Positions 51,183 to 59,685 of a stretch of DNA of 64,000 nt are shown piece by piece. The DNA comes from Streptomyces sp. CA-278952 (GTDB lineage Bacteria > Actinomycetota > Actinomycetes > Streptomycetales > Streptomycetaceae). Position numbers and translations under genes: made by a program. How positions within the stretch are numbered: position 1 is the stretch's first letter; each line of letters begins with the position of its first letter. The notes under the pieces were generated by a model. That model saw nothing but the letters and a program-made list of their open reading frames with translations. It ran no database searches and was not told the origin of the DNA. Location of the stretch: contig NZ_CP112880.1 of NCBI RefSeq assembly GCF_028747205.1, forward strand, positions 7,289,501-7,353,500, given 5' to 3'.

Positions 51183-51907
51183 GCGGGCTGGGTCGCCGAG
51201 GCGATCCGCTCGGCGCGCAGCGCGTCGTACCAGCGGTCGTCGGTGGGCGGCAGCGCGTTCACGTCGAGGGCCAGCTTCAGCAGCAGATCGGCGATCTGCG
51301 GGTTGCGGGCCAGCACGGGGCCGTGCATGTACGTCCCGAAGACCGTGTCGTTGTACGCGCCCTCCGTGCCGTCCCCGGTGCCGTTGCCCCGGCCGAACTG
51401 CACCCGGGCCAGCGGCCGTGCCGTCGGGCCGAGATGGGTGACGCCCTGGTGGTTCTCGAACCCGGTCAGCGGCGGCAGCCCGAGGTGCGGGTCGATGTCC
51501 CCCAGTACGTCGCCGACGCACCGTGCGCCCTCGCCGCGGGTGGAGACCACGTCGAGCAGACCGAGGCCGGCCTCGCGCTCGCCGAGGTCGTTGACGAACT
51601 CGTGCCCGAGGATCTGGTAGCCCGCGCAGACCGAGAAGATGATCGCGCCGTTGGACGCGGCCCGGCTCAGCCCGCCGTCGCGGCGCAGCCGCTCGGCCGC
51701 CAGGCGCTGTGGCCGGTCCTCACCGCCGCCGATCAGATAGATGTCGCCGGACGTCGGCACCGGCTGGTCGCTGCGCACGTCGACGCGCTGCACGTCCAGA
51801 CCGCGCTGCCGGGCACGCCGCTCCACGACCAGGGCGTTGCCCTGGTCGCCGTAGGTGCTGAGCAGGTCGGGGTAGACCCAGACCAGACGCAGACCGTTGT
51901 TGCTCAT
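51179..51907 (-). CDS. gatD: Lipid II isoglutaminyl synthase, glutaminase subunit GatD
   Basis: Class I glutamine amidotransferase of 242 residues that feeds ammonia to MurT for amidation of D-Glu in lipid II, needed for peptidoglycan cross-linking. The nucleophile elbow is IIFSVCAGYQILGHEF (Cys), with the family strand VWVYPDLLSTYGDQGNALVV at the N-terminus and the catalytic His in GTYMHGPVLARNP. ATG 51907 has AGAGGA upstream; the gene follows murT after 34 bp. The pair works at the inner face of the membrane. Confidence 0.92.
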   Translation of the reverse strand: MSNNGLRLVWVYPDLLSTYGDQGNALVVERRARQRGLDVQRVDVRSDQPVPTSGDIYLIGGGEDRPQRLAAERLRRDGGLSRAASNGAIIFSVCAGYQILGHEFVNDLGEREAGLGLLDVVSTRGEGARCVGDVLGDIDPHLGLPPLTGFENHQGVTHLGPTARPLARVQFGRGNGTGDGTEGAYNDTVFGTYMHGPVLARNPQIADLLLKLALDVNALPPTDDRWYDALRAERIASATQPA

Positions 51908-51941
51908 GCTTCGTCCTCTCCGGAGGTGGCCGGGGCCGGGG

Positions 51942-53180
51942 TCAGTTGCCGACACGACGGCGCAGATCCTGGAAGGCGGTGTAGTTGGCGATGACCTCGA
52001 TGCGGCCGGGCGGTGCGTGACTCACGGCCTCGTCGAGCGTCTCGCAGACCCGGAAGTCGAGACCGGCGACTTCGAGGCGGACCGCGAGGTCCAGCTTCCG
52101 GTCGCCGAGCACGAAGATCGGGTGACCCGCCAGCTGCGTGTAGTCCACGTCCCACAGCCAGGAGGTGTCCGTGCCGTCCGCGCCCCGCGCGTTCACCGAG
52201 AGGATCACCGGCGTCGGCGGCGGGTCGATCAGCGAGAAGGTCTCCAGCCAGCCGGCCGGGTTCTTCGCCAGCAGCAGACGCAGCTCACGGTTCTCGAAGG
52301 TGACGACGTCATAGCGTCCGGCCACCGCCTGCACCTGGTACATCCGCTCCAGCGCGACCTGCGGCGGCACGCCGAAGACGGCGGCGACGGCGGCGGAACT
52401 GGTGGCGTTCGCCTTGTTCGCCCGGCCCGGCAGCTGGAGGTGGATCGGCCACGCCGAACCGTGCGGGTCCAGGACGTAGTCGCCGCTCAAAGCCCAGCTC
52501 GGGGCGGGGCGGCGGAAGCCGCACTGCCCGCAGAACCAGTCGTCGCCCGGGCGCTGCATCACACCGCCGCAGGACGGGCAGGACCAGGCGTCGTCCTTCC
52601 ACGCCTGGCCGGCCGCCACCCACACCACGTTGGGCGAGGAGGAGGCCGCCCAGACGACCAGCGGGTCGTCCGCGTTCGCGATGACCACGGCCTTCGAGCC
52701 GGAGAGGCCCTCGCGCCAGTGCTCGGCCATCATCCGGGTCTCGGCCGCGCGGTCCAGCTGGTCGCGCGAGAGGTTGAGCAGGGCGATCACCTTGGGCGTG
52801 GTGTCGCGCGCGACACCCGCCAGATACTTCTCGTCGACCTCGATCACGCCGAACTTCGCGTCCGAGCCGCCGGCCAGCGCCGAGGTGATGCCCGCGGGCA
52901 TGTTCGCGCCGAGCGCGTTCGACACGACGGGCCCGGCGGCCCGCAGCGCCTCGGCGATCAGCCGTGTGGTGGTCGTCTTGCCGTTCGTCGCCGACACGAG
53001 GATCACGTCCAGGTGCTGCGCCAGCCGCCCCAGCAGGTCGGGGTCGAGTTTGAGCGCCACCCGGCCGCCGATCACCGATCCGCTGCCCCGCCCCGCGGCG
53101 CGTGACACCGCCGCCGCGGCCTTGCCCGCCGTCACGGCCAGTTTGGCCCGCGGCGACAACGGCTCCGTGTTGCCTGCCAT
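51942..53180 (-). CDS. murT: Lipid II isoglutaminyl synthase, Mur-ligase subunit MurT
   Basis: Mur-ligase-family ATPase of 412 residues that activates the D-Glu carboxylate of lipid II for amidation. Seen: P-loop VSATNGKTTTTRLIAEALRA, a four-Cys zinc ribbon (SCPSCGGVM then WFCGQCGFR) characteristic of MurT, and the C-terminal DUF1727 domain with VILSVNARGADGTDTSWLWD. ATG 53180 lies 10 nt after AAGGAGG; an upstream ATG at 53201 has no ribosome site. First gene of murT-gatD, essential in many actinobacteria. Confidence 0.94.
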   Translation of the reverse strand: MAGNTEPLSPRAKLAVTAGKAAAAVSRAAGRGSGSVIGGRVALKLDPDLLGRLAQHLDVILVSATNGKTTTTRLIAEALRAAGPVVSNALGANMPAGITSALAGGSDAKFGVIEVDEKYLAGVARDTTPKVIALLNLSRDQLDRAAETRMMAEHWREGLSGSKAVVIANADDPLVVWAASSSPNVVWVAAGQAWKDDAWSCPSCGGVMQRPGDDWFCGQCGFRRPAPSWALSGDYVLDPHGSAWPIHLQLPGRANKANATSSAAVAAVFGVPPQVALERMYQVQAVAGRYDVVTFENRELRLLLAKNPAGWLETFSLIDPPPTPVILSVNARGADGTDTSWLWDVDYTQLAGHPIFVLGDRKLDLAVRLEVAGLDFRVCETLDEAVSHAPPGRIEVIANYTAFQDLRRRVGN

Positions 53181-53294
53181 CGTCCTAGATCCTCCTTGCA
53201 TCGGTCCGCGCCCAGCCTATCGATGTCCGGCGCGGCGACCGCACCGCGGCACCACGGGAACTCCCCGGCCCCGGCGGAACGTAACCTTGCCGCC

Positions 53295-53840
53295 ATGCGA
53301 AACCGCCCGATCCCCGGCAGTTCCGGACTGGTCCGTGAGATGAGTCTGCTCGGCGACCCGTTGCTCCACCGAGCCTGCGAGGAGGTCACGGACTTCGGCC
53401 CGTCGCTGGCGCGGCTGGTCGAGGACATGTTCGCGACGATGTACGCCGCGCAGGGTGTCGGACTCGCCGCCAACCAGGTCGGCGTCCCGCTCAGGGTGTT
53501 CGTCTACGACTGCCCGGACGACGACGATGTCCGCCATCTGGGACACGTGGTCAATCCCGAACTGGTCGAGGCGGACGGACTCACCGTACGCGGACCGGAG
53601 GGCTGTCTGTCACTTCCCGGTCTGGAAGCGGGCACGGATCGCTTCGACCACGCGGTCGTCGAGGGCCTCACGATGACCGGCGAGCCGGTCCGGATCGCCG
53701 GGACGGGATGGTTCGCCCGGTGCCTCCAGCACGAGTGCGACCACCTGGAGGGCATGGTCTACACCGACCGGCTGACCGGGCTGCGGCGTACCCGGGCGCT
53801 GCGCGCGGCGCGCCGCGCACCGTGGGCGCGCAAGGACTGA
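53295..53840 (+). CDS. def: Peptide deformylase
   Basis: Metalloenzyme of 181 residues removing the formyl group from new proteins. All three motifs are present: GVGLAANQVG, EGCLSLPG and the metal-binding QHECDHLEG. It is probably a leaderless mRNA: -10 TAACCT (53282-53287) ends 7 nt before ATG 53295. The C-terminal tail RTRALRAARRAPWARKD is basic. It is divergent from murT. Streptomyces carry several deformylases; this one is of the standard type. Confidence 0.94.
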   Translation: MRNRPIPGSSGLVREMSLLGDPLLHRACEEVTDFGPSLARLVEDMFATMYAAQGVGLAANQVGVPLRVFVYDCPDDDDVRHLGHVVNPELVEADGLTVRGPEGCLSLPGLEAGTDRFDHAVVEGLTMTGEPVRIAGTGWFARCLQHECDHLEGMVYTDRLTGLRRTRALRAARRAPWARKD

Positions 53841-53877
53841 AGCCTGCCGGGCTCCGGGGTCCGGCGTCCCGAGAGGG

Positions 53878-54540
53878 TCAGAACCCAGGGCCGCCCTGGA
53901 GGTCGCCGGCCTCCGCGAGCCTGCCCCACAGCAGATCGGCGAGACTGCTCACCAGCCGTTCGCGGGAGCAGGGCCGGTCGCCGAGCCACCAGTCGCCCGC
54001 CGCGTGCATCATGCCGACGATCCCGTGCCCCCAGATGCGGGCCATCTGCTCGCTGTCCGGGCCCAGGTCGACGCGCTCGGCGATCACCTGGCCCAGCTCC
54101 TCGCCGAGGCGGCGCAGCAGCGGGGCGGAGTGCCGGCCGACGTCGAAGCCCTGCTCGGGGGAGGGGGCTGTGTCGGCGGCAGCACCGTCAGCAGGATGCA
54201 TCAGGAAGCGGTAGACCTGGGGGCGGGCCTCGATCGCGGCGAGATAGGTGTCGAGCGTCGACTCCACCCGCTCACGCCGGCCGGCGGGCGCGTCGAGGGC
54301 GGCCCGCAGGGCGCTGAGCAGCGCGTCGGTGTGGCGCTTGGCGAGGGCGCGGTAGAGGCCGCCCTTGTCCCCGAAGTGGCGGTAGAGGATGGGTTTGGTG
54401 ATCCCGGCCTCGGCGGCGATGGCGTTCATCGAGGCCTGCGGTCCGTCCCTGAGCACCACCCGGTCCGCCGCTTCCAGCAACTCGCGGCGACGGCGCTCGG
54501 CCGCGGTCCGCTGTCGCTCGGCGTTTCGTGCGGTCTCCAT
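53878..54540 (-). CDS. TetR-family regulator of acyl-CoA dehydrogenase
   Basis: Repressor of 220 residues. The HTH reads ASMNAIAAEAGITKPILYRH with FGDKGGLYRALAKRH. The C-terminal ligand domain is of the type seen in lipid or acyl-CoA responsive TetR proteins of actinobacteria. It diverges from an acyl-CoA dehydrogenase gene, with a large palindrome between them, so acyl-CoA is a reasonable effector guess. GGGAGAAGAG precedes ATG 54540. Confidence 0.9.
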   Translation of the reverse strand: METARNAERQRTAAERRRRELLEAADRVVLRDGPQASMNAIAAEAGITKPILYRHFGDKGGLYRALAKRHTDALLSALRAALDAPAGRRERVESTLDTYLAAIEARPQVYRFLMHPADGAAADTAPSPEQGFDVGRHSAPLLRRLGEELGQVIAERVDLGPDSEQMARIWGHGIVGMMHAAGDWWLGDRPCSRERLVSSLADLLWGRLAEAGDLQGGPGF

Positions 54541-54646
54541 GTCGTCTCTTCTCCCACCCCTGGCCACGCGATGCCGTCGCATCGCCTCTGCACGCCCGCG
54601 CAACGTAACACTCCGCTGGGCGGGCGCCTGATCGGCTCCGTGGCGG

Positions 54647-54694
54647 TTGACAGTACCTACTTGCCGGTAACAGACTGTGGTTACCGCAAGTAAC
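54647..54694 (+). promoter_or_regulatory. TetR operator and acyl-CoA dehydrogenase promoter
   Basis: TTGACA (54647-54652) and CAGACT (54671-54676), spacer 18. Half-sites TACTTGCCGGTAAC (54658-54671) and GTTACCGCAAGTAAC (54680-54694) form a near-palindrome across the -10 region, so bound repressor would block initiation. Confidence 0.65.
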
Positions 54695-54727
54695 GCATGG
54701 TTTTCGCCGCAGTGCCTGGAGGGGAAC

Positions 54728-55954
54728 ATGGCCGAGTTCACGCTCGATCTCAACGACGACCAGAAGCAGGTCAAGGAGTGGCTCCACGGCTTCGCGGCGG
54801 ATGTCATCCGCCCCGCCGCCTCGGAGTGGGACGAGCGTGAGGAAACGCCCTGGCCCGTCATCCAGGAAGCGGCCAAGGTCGGCATCTACTCCCTGGACTT
54901 CTACGCCCAGCAGTTCTTCGACCCTACGGGTCTCGGCATCCCCATGGCCATGGAAGAGCTCTTCTGGGGCGACGCGGGCATCGGCCTGTCGATCGTCGGT
55001 ACGGGCCTGGCGGCCGTCGGCGTCCTCGCCAACGGCACCGAGGAGCAGATCGGCACCTGGATCCCGCAGATGTACGGCGACGCCGACGACGTGAAGGTCG
55101 CCGCCTTCTGCTCGTCCGAGCCGGACGCCGGATCGGACGTCGCCTCGATGCGCACCCGGGCCGTATACGACGAGGCCAAGGACGAATGGGTCCTCAACGG
55201 CACCAAGACCTGGGCGACCAACGGCGGCATAGCCAATGTCCACGTCGTCGTCGCCGTCGTCGACCCCGACATCGGCTCCAAGGGCCATGCCTCCTTCATC
55301 GTGCCGCCCAACACCCCCGGCCTCTCCCAGGGCCAGAAGTTCAAGAAGCACGGCATCCGCGCCTCGCACACCGCCGAGGTGGTCCTGGAGGACGTCCGCG
55401 TCCCCGGACACTGCCTGCTCGGCGGCAAGGAGAAGCTCGACGAGCGCCTCGCCCGCGCCCGGGAACGCGCCAAGTCCGGCGGCGAGCGCGTCAAGAACGC
55501 GGCGATGGCCACCTTCGAGGCGTCCCGCCCGGCCGTCGGCGCGATGGCCGTCGGCACCGCCCGCGCCGCCTACGAGGTCGCCCTCGACTACGCGAAGACC
55601 CGCAGCCAGTTCGGCCGCCCGATCATCGACAACCAGGGCATCGCCTTCCAGCTCGCCGACATGCGCACCCGGATCGACGCCGCCCGGCTGCTGGTCTGGC
55701 GCGCCTCCTGGATGGCCACTACCGGAAAGCCGTTCACCTCGGCCGAGGGCTCCATGTCCAAGCTGTACGCGAGCGAGACCGCCCGGGACGTCACCGCCCA
55801 GGCGATCCAGATCCTCGGCGGCAACGGCTTCACCCGTGAGTACCCGGTCGAGCGCATGCACCGCGACGCGGCCATCTACACCATCTTCGAGGGCACCAGC
55901 GAGATCCAGCGCCTGGTGATCGCCCGCACGCTGTCGGGCATGCCGATCCGGTAG
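54728..55954 (+). CDS. Acyl-CoA dehydrogenase
   Basis: FAD enzyme of 408 residues catalysing the first step of beta-oxidation or branched-chain degradation. Signature segments are CSSEPDAGSDVASMRTRA, GTKTWATNGGIANVH and the C-terminal ILGGNGFTREYPVERMHRDA, IYTIFEGTSEIQRL with the catalytic Glu in the usual place. A ~25-residue Arg/Glu-rich insert (RLARARERAKSGGERVKN) lies mid-protein, as in a Streptomyces subgroup. GGAGGGG precedes ATG 54728. Regulated by the divergent TetR, by layout. Confidence 0.93.
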   Translation: MAEFTLDLNDDQKQVKEWLHGFAADVIRPAASEWDEREETPWPVIQEAAKVGIYSLDFYAQQFFDPTGLGIPMAMEELFWGDAGIGLSIVGTGLAAVGVLANGTEEQIGTWIPQMYGDADDVKVAAFCSSEPDAGSDVASMRTRAVYDEAKDEWVLNGTKTWATNGGIANVHVVVAVVDPDIGSKGHASFIVPPNTPGLSQGQKFKKHGIRASHTAEVVLEDVRVPGHCLLGGKEKLDERLARARERAKSGGERVKNAAMATFEASRPAVGAMAVGTARAAYEVALDYAKTRSQFGRPIIDNQGIAFQLADMRTRIDAARLLVWRASWMATTGKPFTSAEGSMSKLYASETARDVTAQAIQILGGNGFTREYPVERMHRDAAIYTIFEGTSEIQRLVIARTLSGMPIR

Positions 55955-55973
55955 CCGCCGCGGGCGACGGAAA

Positions 55974-56007
55974 GGGGCGGTCCGGAACACGCGTACCGGA
56001 CCGCCCC
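55974..56007. terminator. Perfect 12-bp hairpin, bidirectional terminator
   Basis: ggggcggtccgg pairs perfectly with ccggaccgcccc across a 10-nt loop, between the convergent dehydrogenase and glutathione-peroxidase stops. Confidence 0.85.
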
Positions 56008-56019
56008 CTCCCGGTGTAC

Positions 56020-56508
56020 TCAGCCGGGCAACTGCGCCTCGATCGCCGCCACGACCTCCGTGGCCTCGGGCTCGGCGCGCGGCCGGAGCCGGGCGACGGG
56101 CTCACCGGCCGGCGAGATGAGGAACTTCTCGAAGTTCCACTGGACGTCCCCGGCCTCCCCGTCCGCGTCCGCCAGCTTCGTCAGCTCCACGTACAGCGGG
56201 TGCCGGTCCGCGCCGTTGACGTCGATCTTCTCCAGCAGCGGGAAGGTGACCCCGTACGTCGTCGAGCAGAAGCTCTGGATCTCCTCCGCGCTCCCCGGCT
56301 CCTGCCCGGCGAACTGGTTGCACGGGACGCCGAGCACGGTCAGCCCCCGGTCCCCGTAGTTCTGCTGCAGCCGCTCCAGACCCTCGTACTGCGGGGTGAG
56401 CCCGCACTTGGAGGCGACGTTCACCAAGAGGACGGCCCGGCCGCTGTACGCGCCCAGCGTGGTCGGCTCGCCCGCGAGGGTGCGCAGCGGAATGTCGTGC
56501 AGCGTCAT
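56020..56508 (-). CDS. Glutathione peroxidase-family (thioredoxin-type) peroxidase
   Basis: Peroxidase of 162 residues. The active site is VNVASKCGLTPQYEGL with Cys in place of selenocysteine; other motifs are VLGVPCNQFAGQEPGSAEEI (second Cys) and WNFEKFLISPAG (Trp/Asn of the tetrad). Streptomyces make mycothiol rather than glutathione, so thioredoxin is the likely reductant. AGGGAG precedes ATG 56508. It follows a GNAT gene after 50 bp and is probably co-transcribed. Confidence 0.93.
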   Translation of the reverse strand: MTLHDIPLRTLAGEPTTLGAYSGRAVLLVNVASKCGLTPQYEGLERLQQNYGDRGLTVLGVPCNQFAGQEPGSAEEIQSFCSTTYGVTFPLLEKIDVNGADRHPLYVELTKLADADGEAGDVQWNFEKFLISPAGEPVARLRPRAEPEATEVVAAIEAQLPG

Positions 56509-56558
56509 GAAAGTCTCCCTGATCAGTGCGTGGTGGTGCCCGTGGTGCCGCCCACCGC

Positions 56559-57083
56559 TCACGGAGCGGCGAGCTCCTTGTAGTAGAAAGTGGTCGGCTT
56601 GAGGATGCCCGCCGGATCCGCCGCGTATCCCGGTACGCTCCCGACCTTCGTCCAGCCCGCCTTGCAGTACACCTGCTCGGCCAGGCTGCCGCTCTCGGTG
56701 TCCAGGATCAGCAGCGTGATGCCCTCGGTCGCCGCGTACGCCTCGACCGCGGACAGCAGCGCCCCGCCGAGCCCCTGGCCGCGCGCCGAGGGCCGGACCA
56801 TCAGTTTGGCGACCTCCGCGCGGTGCCGGGCGTTCGGCAGCGGAGCGCGGACCAGGGCGATCGTCCCGGAGACCCGCCCGCCCTCGCGGGCGATCCAGAC
56901 GCCGACCCGTCCCGCCTCCACGTCGGTGGCCCGCTCCCGCCACCAGGCCGCGGCCGCTTCCCGGTCCAACGGGGCGAGGAAGCCCACCGAGGACCCCTCG
57001 TCGACGGTCTCGGCCAGGAGGCCGGCCAGCTCGTCGGCGTACGTGACCAGCTCGGGGGCGGACACGTGGACGATCTCGGTCAT
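56559..57083 (-). CDS. GNAT-family N-acetyltransferase
   Basis: Acetyltransferase of 174 residues. The acetyl-CoA loop is LMVRPSARGQGLGGALLSAV, followed by LLILDTESGSLAEQVYCKAG and the C-terminal GILKPTTFYYKELA. ATG 57083 has AAAGGA about 9 nt upstream; a start at 57101 lies on that same A-rich segment and is unlikely. First gene of a two-gene unit with the glutathione-peroxidase-like gene. The acceptor is unknown. Confidence 0.87.
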   Translation of the reverse strand: MTEIVHVSAPELVTYADELAGLLAETVDEGSSVGFLAPLDREAAAAWWRERATDVEAGRVGVWIAREGGRVSGTIALVRAPLPNARHRAEVAKLMVRPSARGQGLGGALLSAVEAYAATEGITLLILDTESGSLAEQVYCKAGWTKVGSVPGYAADPAGILKPTTFYYKELAAP

Positions 57084-57143
57084 GCGCGGGGGTCCTTTCA
57101 CAGGGCAGGGGTCGGAAGGAACCGTACGGCCCCCGGCGGAGGC

Positions 57144-58160
57144 TCATTCCTCCAGGGTGCACGGGTGCTCCGCCCCGGCGACGTCATGGGTCCGTGAGGT
57201 CTCCTCGGCGAGCCGGCGGTCCCGGTCACGCCGGAGACCGACCTGCTGCCAGATCGCCCGCTGGGCCTTGAGCGTGGCCGTGCCCACCACGATCAGCACC
57301 AGGATGTTCACCACGAGCTGGATGGCGGAGCCCCGCACGTCGGACCAGCTGGTGAACGCCGTGGAGACGGCGATGTCCGCCGCGGCCGGGATCGTCGTCA
57401 CGGAGATGAACACGCCGAGCAGGGCGCTGGTCCTGGCCTCGGTGAGCGACACGATCCCGACGATCCCGGCGAGGGTCGCGACGGCGACCGAGAAGAAGTT
57501 CGGCGTGTTGATGAGGTTGGAGACGGGGCGCAACCCCCGGTCGAAGGCCTCCGACTGCATCCCGAACCCGCGGATGAGGAGGGCGAAGAGGAAGGTGACG
57601 ACGATGGTGAGGAGGAAACCGGACCCCATGGCGGCCAGCCCGCCGCGCACCATGGCCCGATGGCCCCGGTCGATCCCCAGCGCCACGCTGAGGATGGCGC
57701 CGTACTCCGGCCCGACGACCATCGCCGCCACGATCAGGATCTGCGAGTTGGTGACGATGCCGACCGAACCGATCAGCCCGGCGACGACCAGGTAGAGGAA
57801 GAAGCTCGGCGGGTACCGCCCGCCGGATCGGATGCGCGCCTCGACCTGCTCCCAGACCGGAGCCCGGCTCAGCGGCCCCAGCGCGCGCTGTCCCCCTTCG
57901 GTCGCGGCGCCGGAGAAGGCCATGTCGACCGGTTCGATGACGAGGGACCCACGCTGGTCCAGCCGGACGGCGCGCAAGCGGCGCAGCACGTCGTTCGCCG
58001 CCCCCGTCAGCACGTCGCAGGCGATGGAGTCGCCGTCGGGACGGCGCGCGGCGTCGCGCTGCACGATGAGATTGAGCACGCAGGGGTCGTCCGAGAGCAG
58101 GCCGACGACCTCGTCGGTCAGGTCCGGCGGGCTCACCGCGCGGATGTGGATCATGTCCAT
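57144..58160 (-). CDS. DUF389-domain membrane protein
   Basis: Membrane protein of 338 residues. An N-terminal cytosolic part (MIHIRAVSPPDLTDEVVGLL, ACDVLTGAANDVLRRLRAV) resembles an ACT-like fold. About six spans follow (LYLVVAGLIGSVGIVTNSQI, LIVAAMVVGPEYGAILSVAL). The region with VAAMVVGPEYG is the DUF389 signature. Function is unknown in the family. GGAGG lies 8 nt before ATG 58160. Confidence 0.87.
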   Translation of the reverse strand: MDMIHIRAVSPPDLTDEVVGLLSDDPCVLNLIVQRDAARRPDGDSIACDVLTGAANDVLRRLRAVRLDQRGSLVIEPVDMAFSGAATEGGQRALGPLSRAPVWEQVEARIRSGGRYPPSFFLYLVVAGLIGSVGIVTNSQILIVAAMVVGPEYGAILSVALGIDRGHRAMVRGGLAAMGSGFLLTIVVTFLFALLIRGFGMQSEAFDRGLRPVSNLINTPNFFSVAVATLAGIVGIVSLTEARTSALLGVFISVTTIPAAADIAVSTAFTSWSDVRGSAIQLVVNILVLIVVGTATLKAQRAIWQQVGLRRDRDRRLAEETSRTHDVAGAEHPCTLEE

Positions 58161-58490
58161 CCCGGCACCTCCGCGGCTCCCGGCCCCATCGCGCGGCGCG
58201 CCACCCCACCGGTGGCCCCGGGGGCTCACTCCAGTAACGCGGCCCTGCCCCCGTTCGGCAAACCGGGCGCTGGTCCCGGCCCCCGGACGTGTGCCGCGCA
58301 CCCCGGGCGGCAGTGCCGGACGGAGAGGGGACGGGGCCCCACCGGGAGGAAGGCGCCTGGACCGGTACCCGCCGACCACGGGCGACCGACGACAACGCCG
58401 CAGGTGCGCGCGGAGGACCCCGCCAACCCGGCATGATCAAACGAGAGGCCCTCGCGGGCGGCGGGGACGCCGTACTGGCAGGATCGGCGT
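58161..58490. other. Divergent intergenic region, no gene seen
   Basis: The 330 bp between the DUF389 and zinc-ribbon starts hold only GC-rich sequence; the open frames here are Arg/Pro-rich and have no ribosome sites. A probable -10 (CAGGAT, 58479-58484) for the rightward gene ends 6 nt before its GTG. Confidence 0.6.
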
Positions 58491-58754
58491 GTGGAGATTC
58501 CCGACGCCCTTCCCGAACCGCTGCCCGGTGCCGCCGGTGCCGCCGGTGCCGTTGCCCGGGACCCCGCCGCCGAAGGCGAGCAGCACCGGGGCCGCCGCCT
58601 CGTCCGCTGCCGCCTCTGCGGCCGCCCCCTCACCGGGACCGACTCGCGCCGGGCCGGCCTCGGCCCCTCCTGCGACGCCAAGCTGCACCCGGCGCCGCCG
58701 GACATCCGCACCCGCCGCCACGAGGTCGACCAGGACCCGCTGCCCGGCACGTGA
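58491..58754 (+). CDS. Small zinc-ribbon protein (DUF6011-like)
   Basis: Protein of 87 residues. The second half carries VRCRLCGRPLTGTDSRRAGL then GPSCDAKL: a CxxC plus a distal Cys and conserved Gly-Leu-Gly-Pro, as in DUF6011 proteins found widely in actinobacteria and their phages. The N-terminal half is Pro/Ala-rich and probably disordered. GTG 58491 with -10 CAGGAT 6 nt upstream suggests a leaderless transcript. It ends 9 bp from the convergent tesB stop. Function unknown. Confidence 0.75.
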   Translation: MEIPDALPEPLPGAAGAAGAVARDPAAEGEQHRGRRLVRCRLCGRPLTGTDSRRAGLGPSCDAKLHPAPPDIRTRRHEVDQDPLPGT

Positions 58755-58763
58755 AAGGGTGCT

Positions 58764-59639
58764 CTAGTCGCTCGCCAGCCGCCGGAACAGCCCCTCCTGC
58801 ACCACCGACACCAGCAGCTGACCCGAACGGTCGTAGATCCGGCCCCGCGCCAGCCCCCGGCCGCCCGTGGCGATCGGCGACTCCTGGTCGTACAGGAACC
58901 ACTCGTCCGCCCGGAACGGCCGGTGGAACCACATCGCGTGGTCCAGCGACGCCATGTCGAAGCCGCGCGGACCCCACAACGGCTCCACCGGGATGCGGAC
59001 CGCGTCCAGCAGCGTCATGTCACTCGCGTACGTCAGCGCGCAGGTGTGCACCAGCGGGTCGTCGCCCAGCGGGCCCACCGCCCGCATCCACACAGCGCTC
59101 CGCGGATCGGCGTCCTTGACCTCGTCCTTCGTCCAGCGCAGCCGGTCGACGTAACGGATGTCGAAGGGCTGCCGCCGGGCCATCCGCTCCAGCGCCTCCG
59201 GCAGCACGCCCAGGTGCTCGCGTACCTCCTCGGCCACCGTCGGCAGCTCCTCCGGGTCCGGGACGATCCGGGCCGGCGGCAGCTGGTGTTCAAAGCCCGC
59301 CTCCTCGGGGCGGTGGAACGACGCCGTCAGGTTGAAGATCGTCCGGCCCTCCTGGACCGCCGTCACCCGCCGGGTGGTGAACGACCGGCCGTCCCGCACC
59401 CGCTCCACCTGGTACACGATCGGCACTCCGGGACGGCCCGGCCGCAGGAAATAGGCGTGCAGCGAGTGCACCGGCCGCTCCCCGTCGGTGGTCCGGCCCG
59501 CCGCCACCAGCGCCTGGCCCGCGACCTGCCCGCCGAAGACCCGTTGCAGGGACTCCTCGGGGCTGCGGCCCCGGAAGATGTTGACCTCGATCCGCTCCAG
59601 GTCGAGAAGATCGACCAGGAGCTCGGCCGGGTTCGTCAT
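58764..59639 (-). CDS. tesB: Acyl-CoA thioesterase II
   Basis: Double hot-dog-fold thioesterase of 291 residues hydrolysing acyl-CoA to free acid. Motifs are QRVFGGQVAGQALVAAGRT, SLHAYFLRPGRPGVPIVYQV, and the catalytic region ASLDHAMWFHRPFRADEWFL with SPIATGGRGLARGRIYDRSG. ATG 59639 has GAGAGG 6 nt upstream; an upstream ATG at 59654 is unlikely. It lies downstream of the helicase gene on the same strand with a 46-bp gap. Confidence 0.93.
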   Translation of the reverse strand: MTNPAELLVDLLDLERIEVNIFRGRSPEESLQRVFGGQVAGQALVAAGRTTDGERPVHSLHAYFLRPGRPGVPIVYQVERVRDGRSFTTRRVTAVQEGRTIFNLTASFHRPEEAGFEHQLPPARIVPDPEELPTVAEEVREHLGVLPEALERMARRQPFDIRYVDRLRWTKDEVKDADPRSAVWMRAVGPLGDDPLVHTCALTYASDMTLLDAVRIPVEPLWGPRGFDMASLDHAMWFHRPFRADEWFLYDQESPIATGGRGLARGRIYDRSGQLLVSVVQEGLFRRLASD

Positions 59640-59685
59640 GCCGTACCTCTCCACTTCGGTGTCCGCCGACTCGACCGGGGGCTCG

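Noticed and set aside
48637-51441. 934-codon plus-strand frame opposite ctaG-family and pfkA genes
   Set aside because: Gln/His/Arg-rich shadow; both minus-strand genes have full motifs.
58289-58490. Possible small gene before the zinc-ribbon gene (for example from ATG 58432)
   Set aside because: Frame runs out of phase into the zinc-ribbon gene with Arg/Pro-rich translation and no ribosome site.
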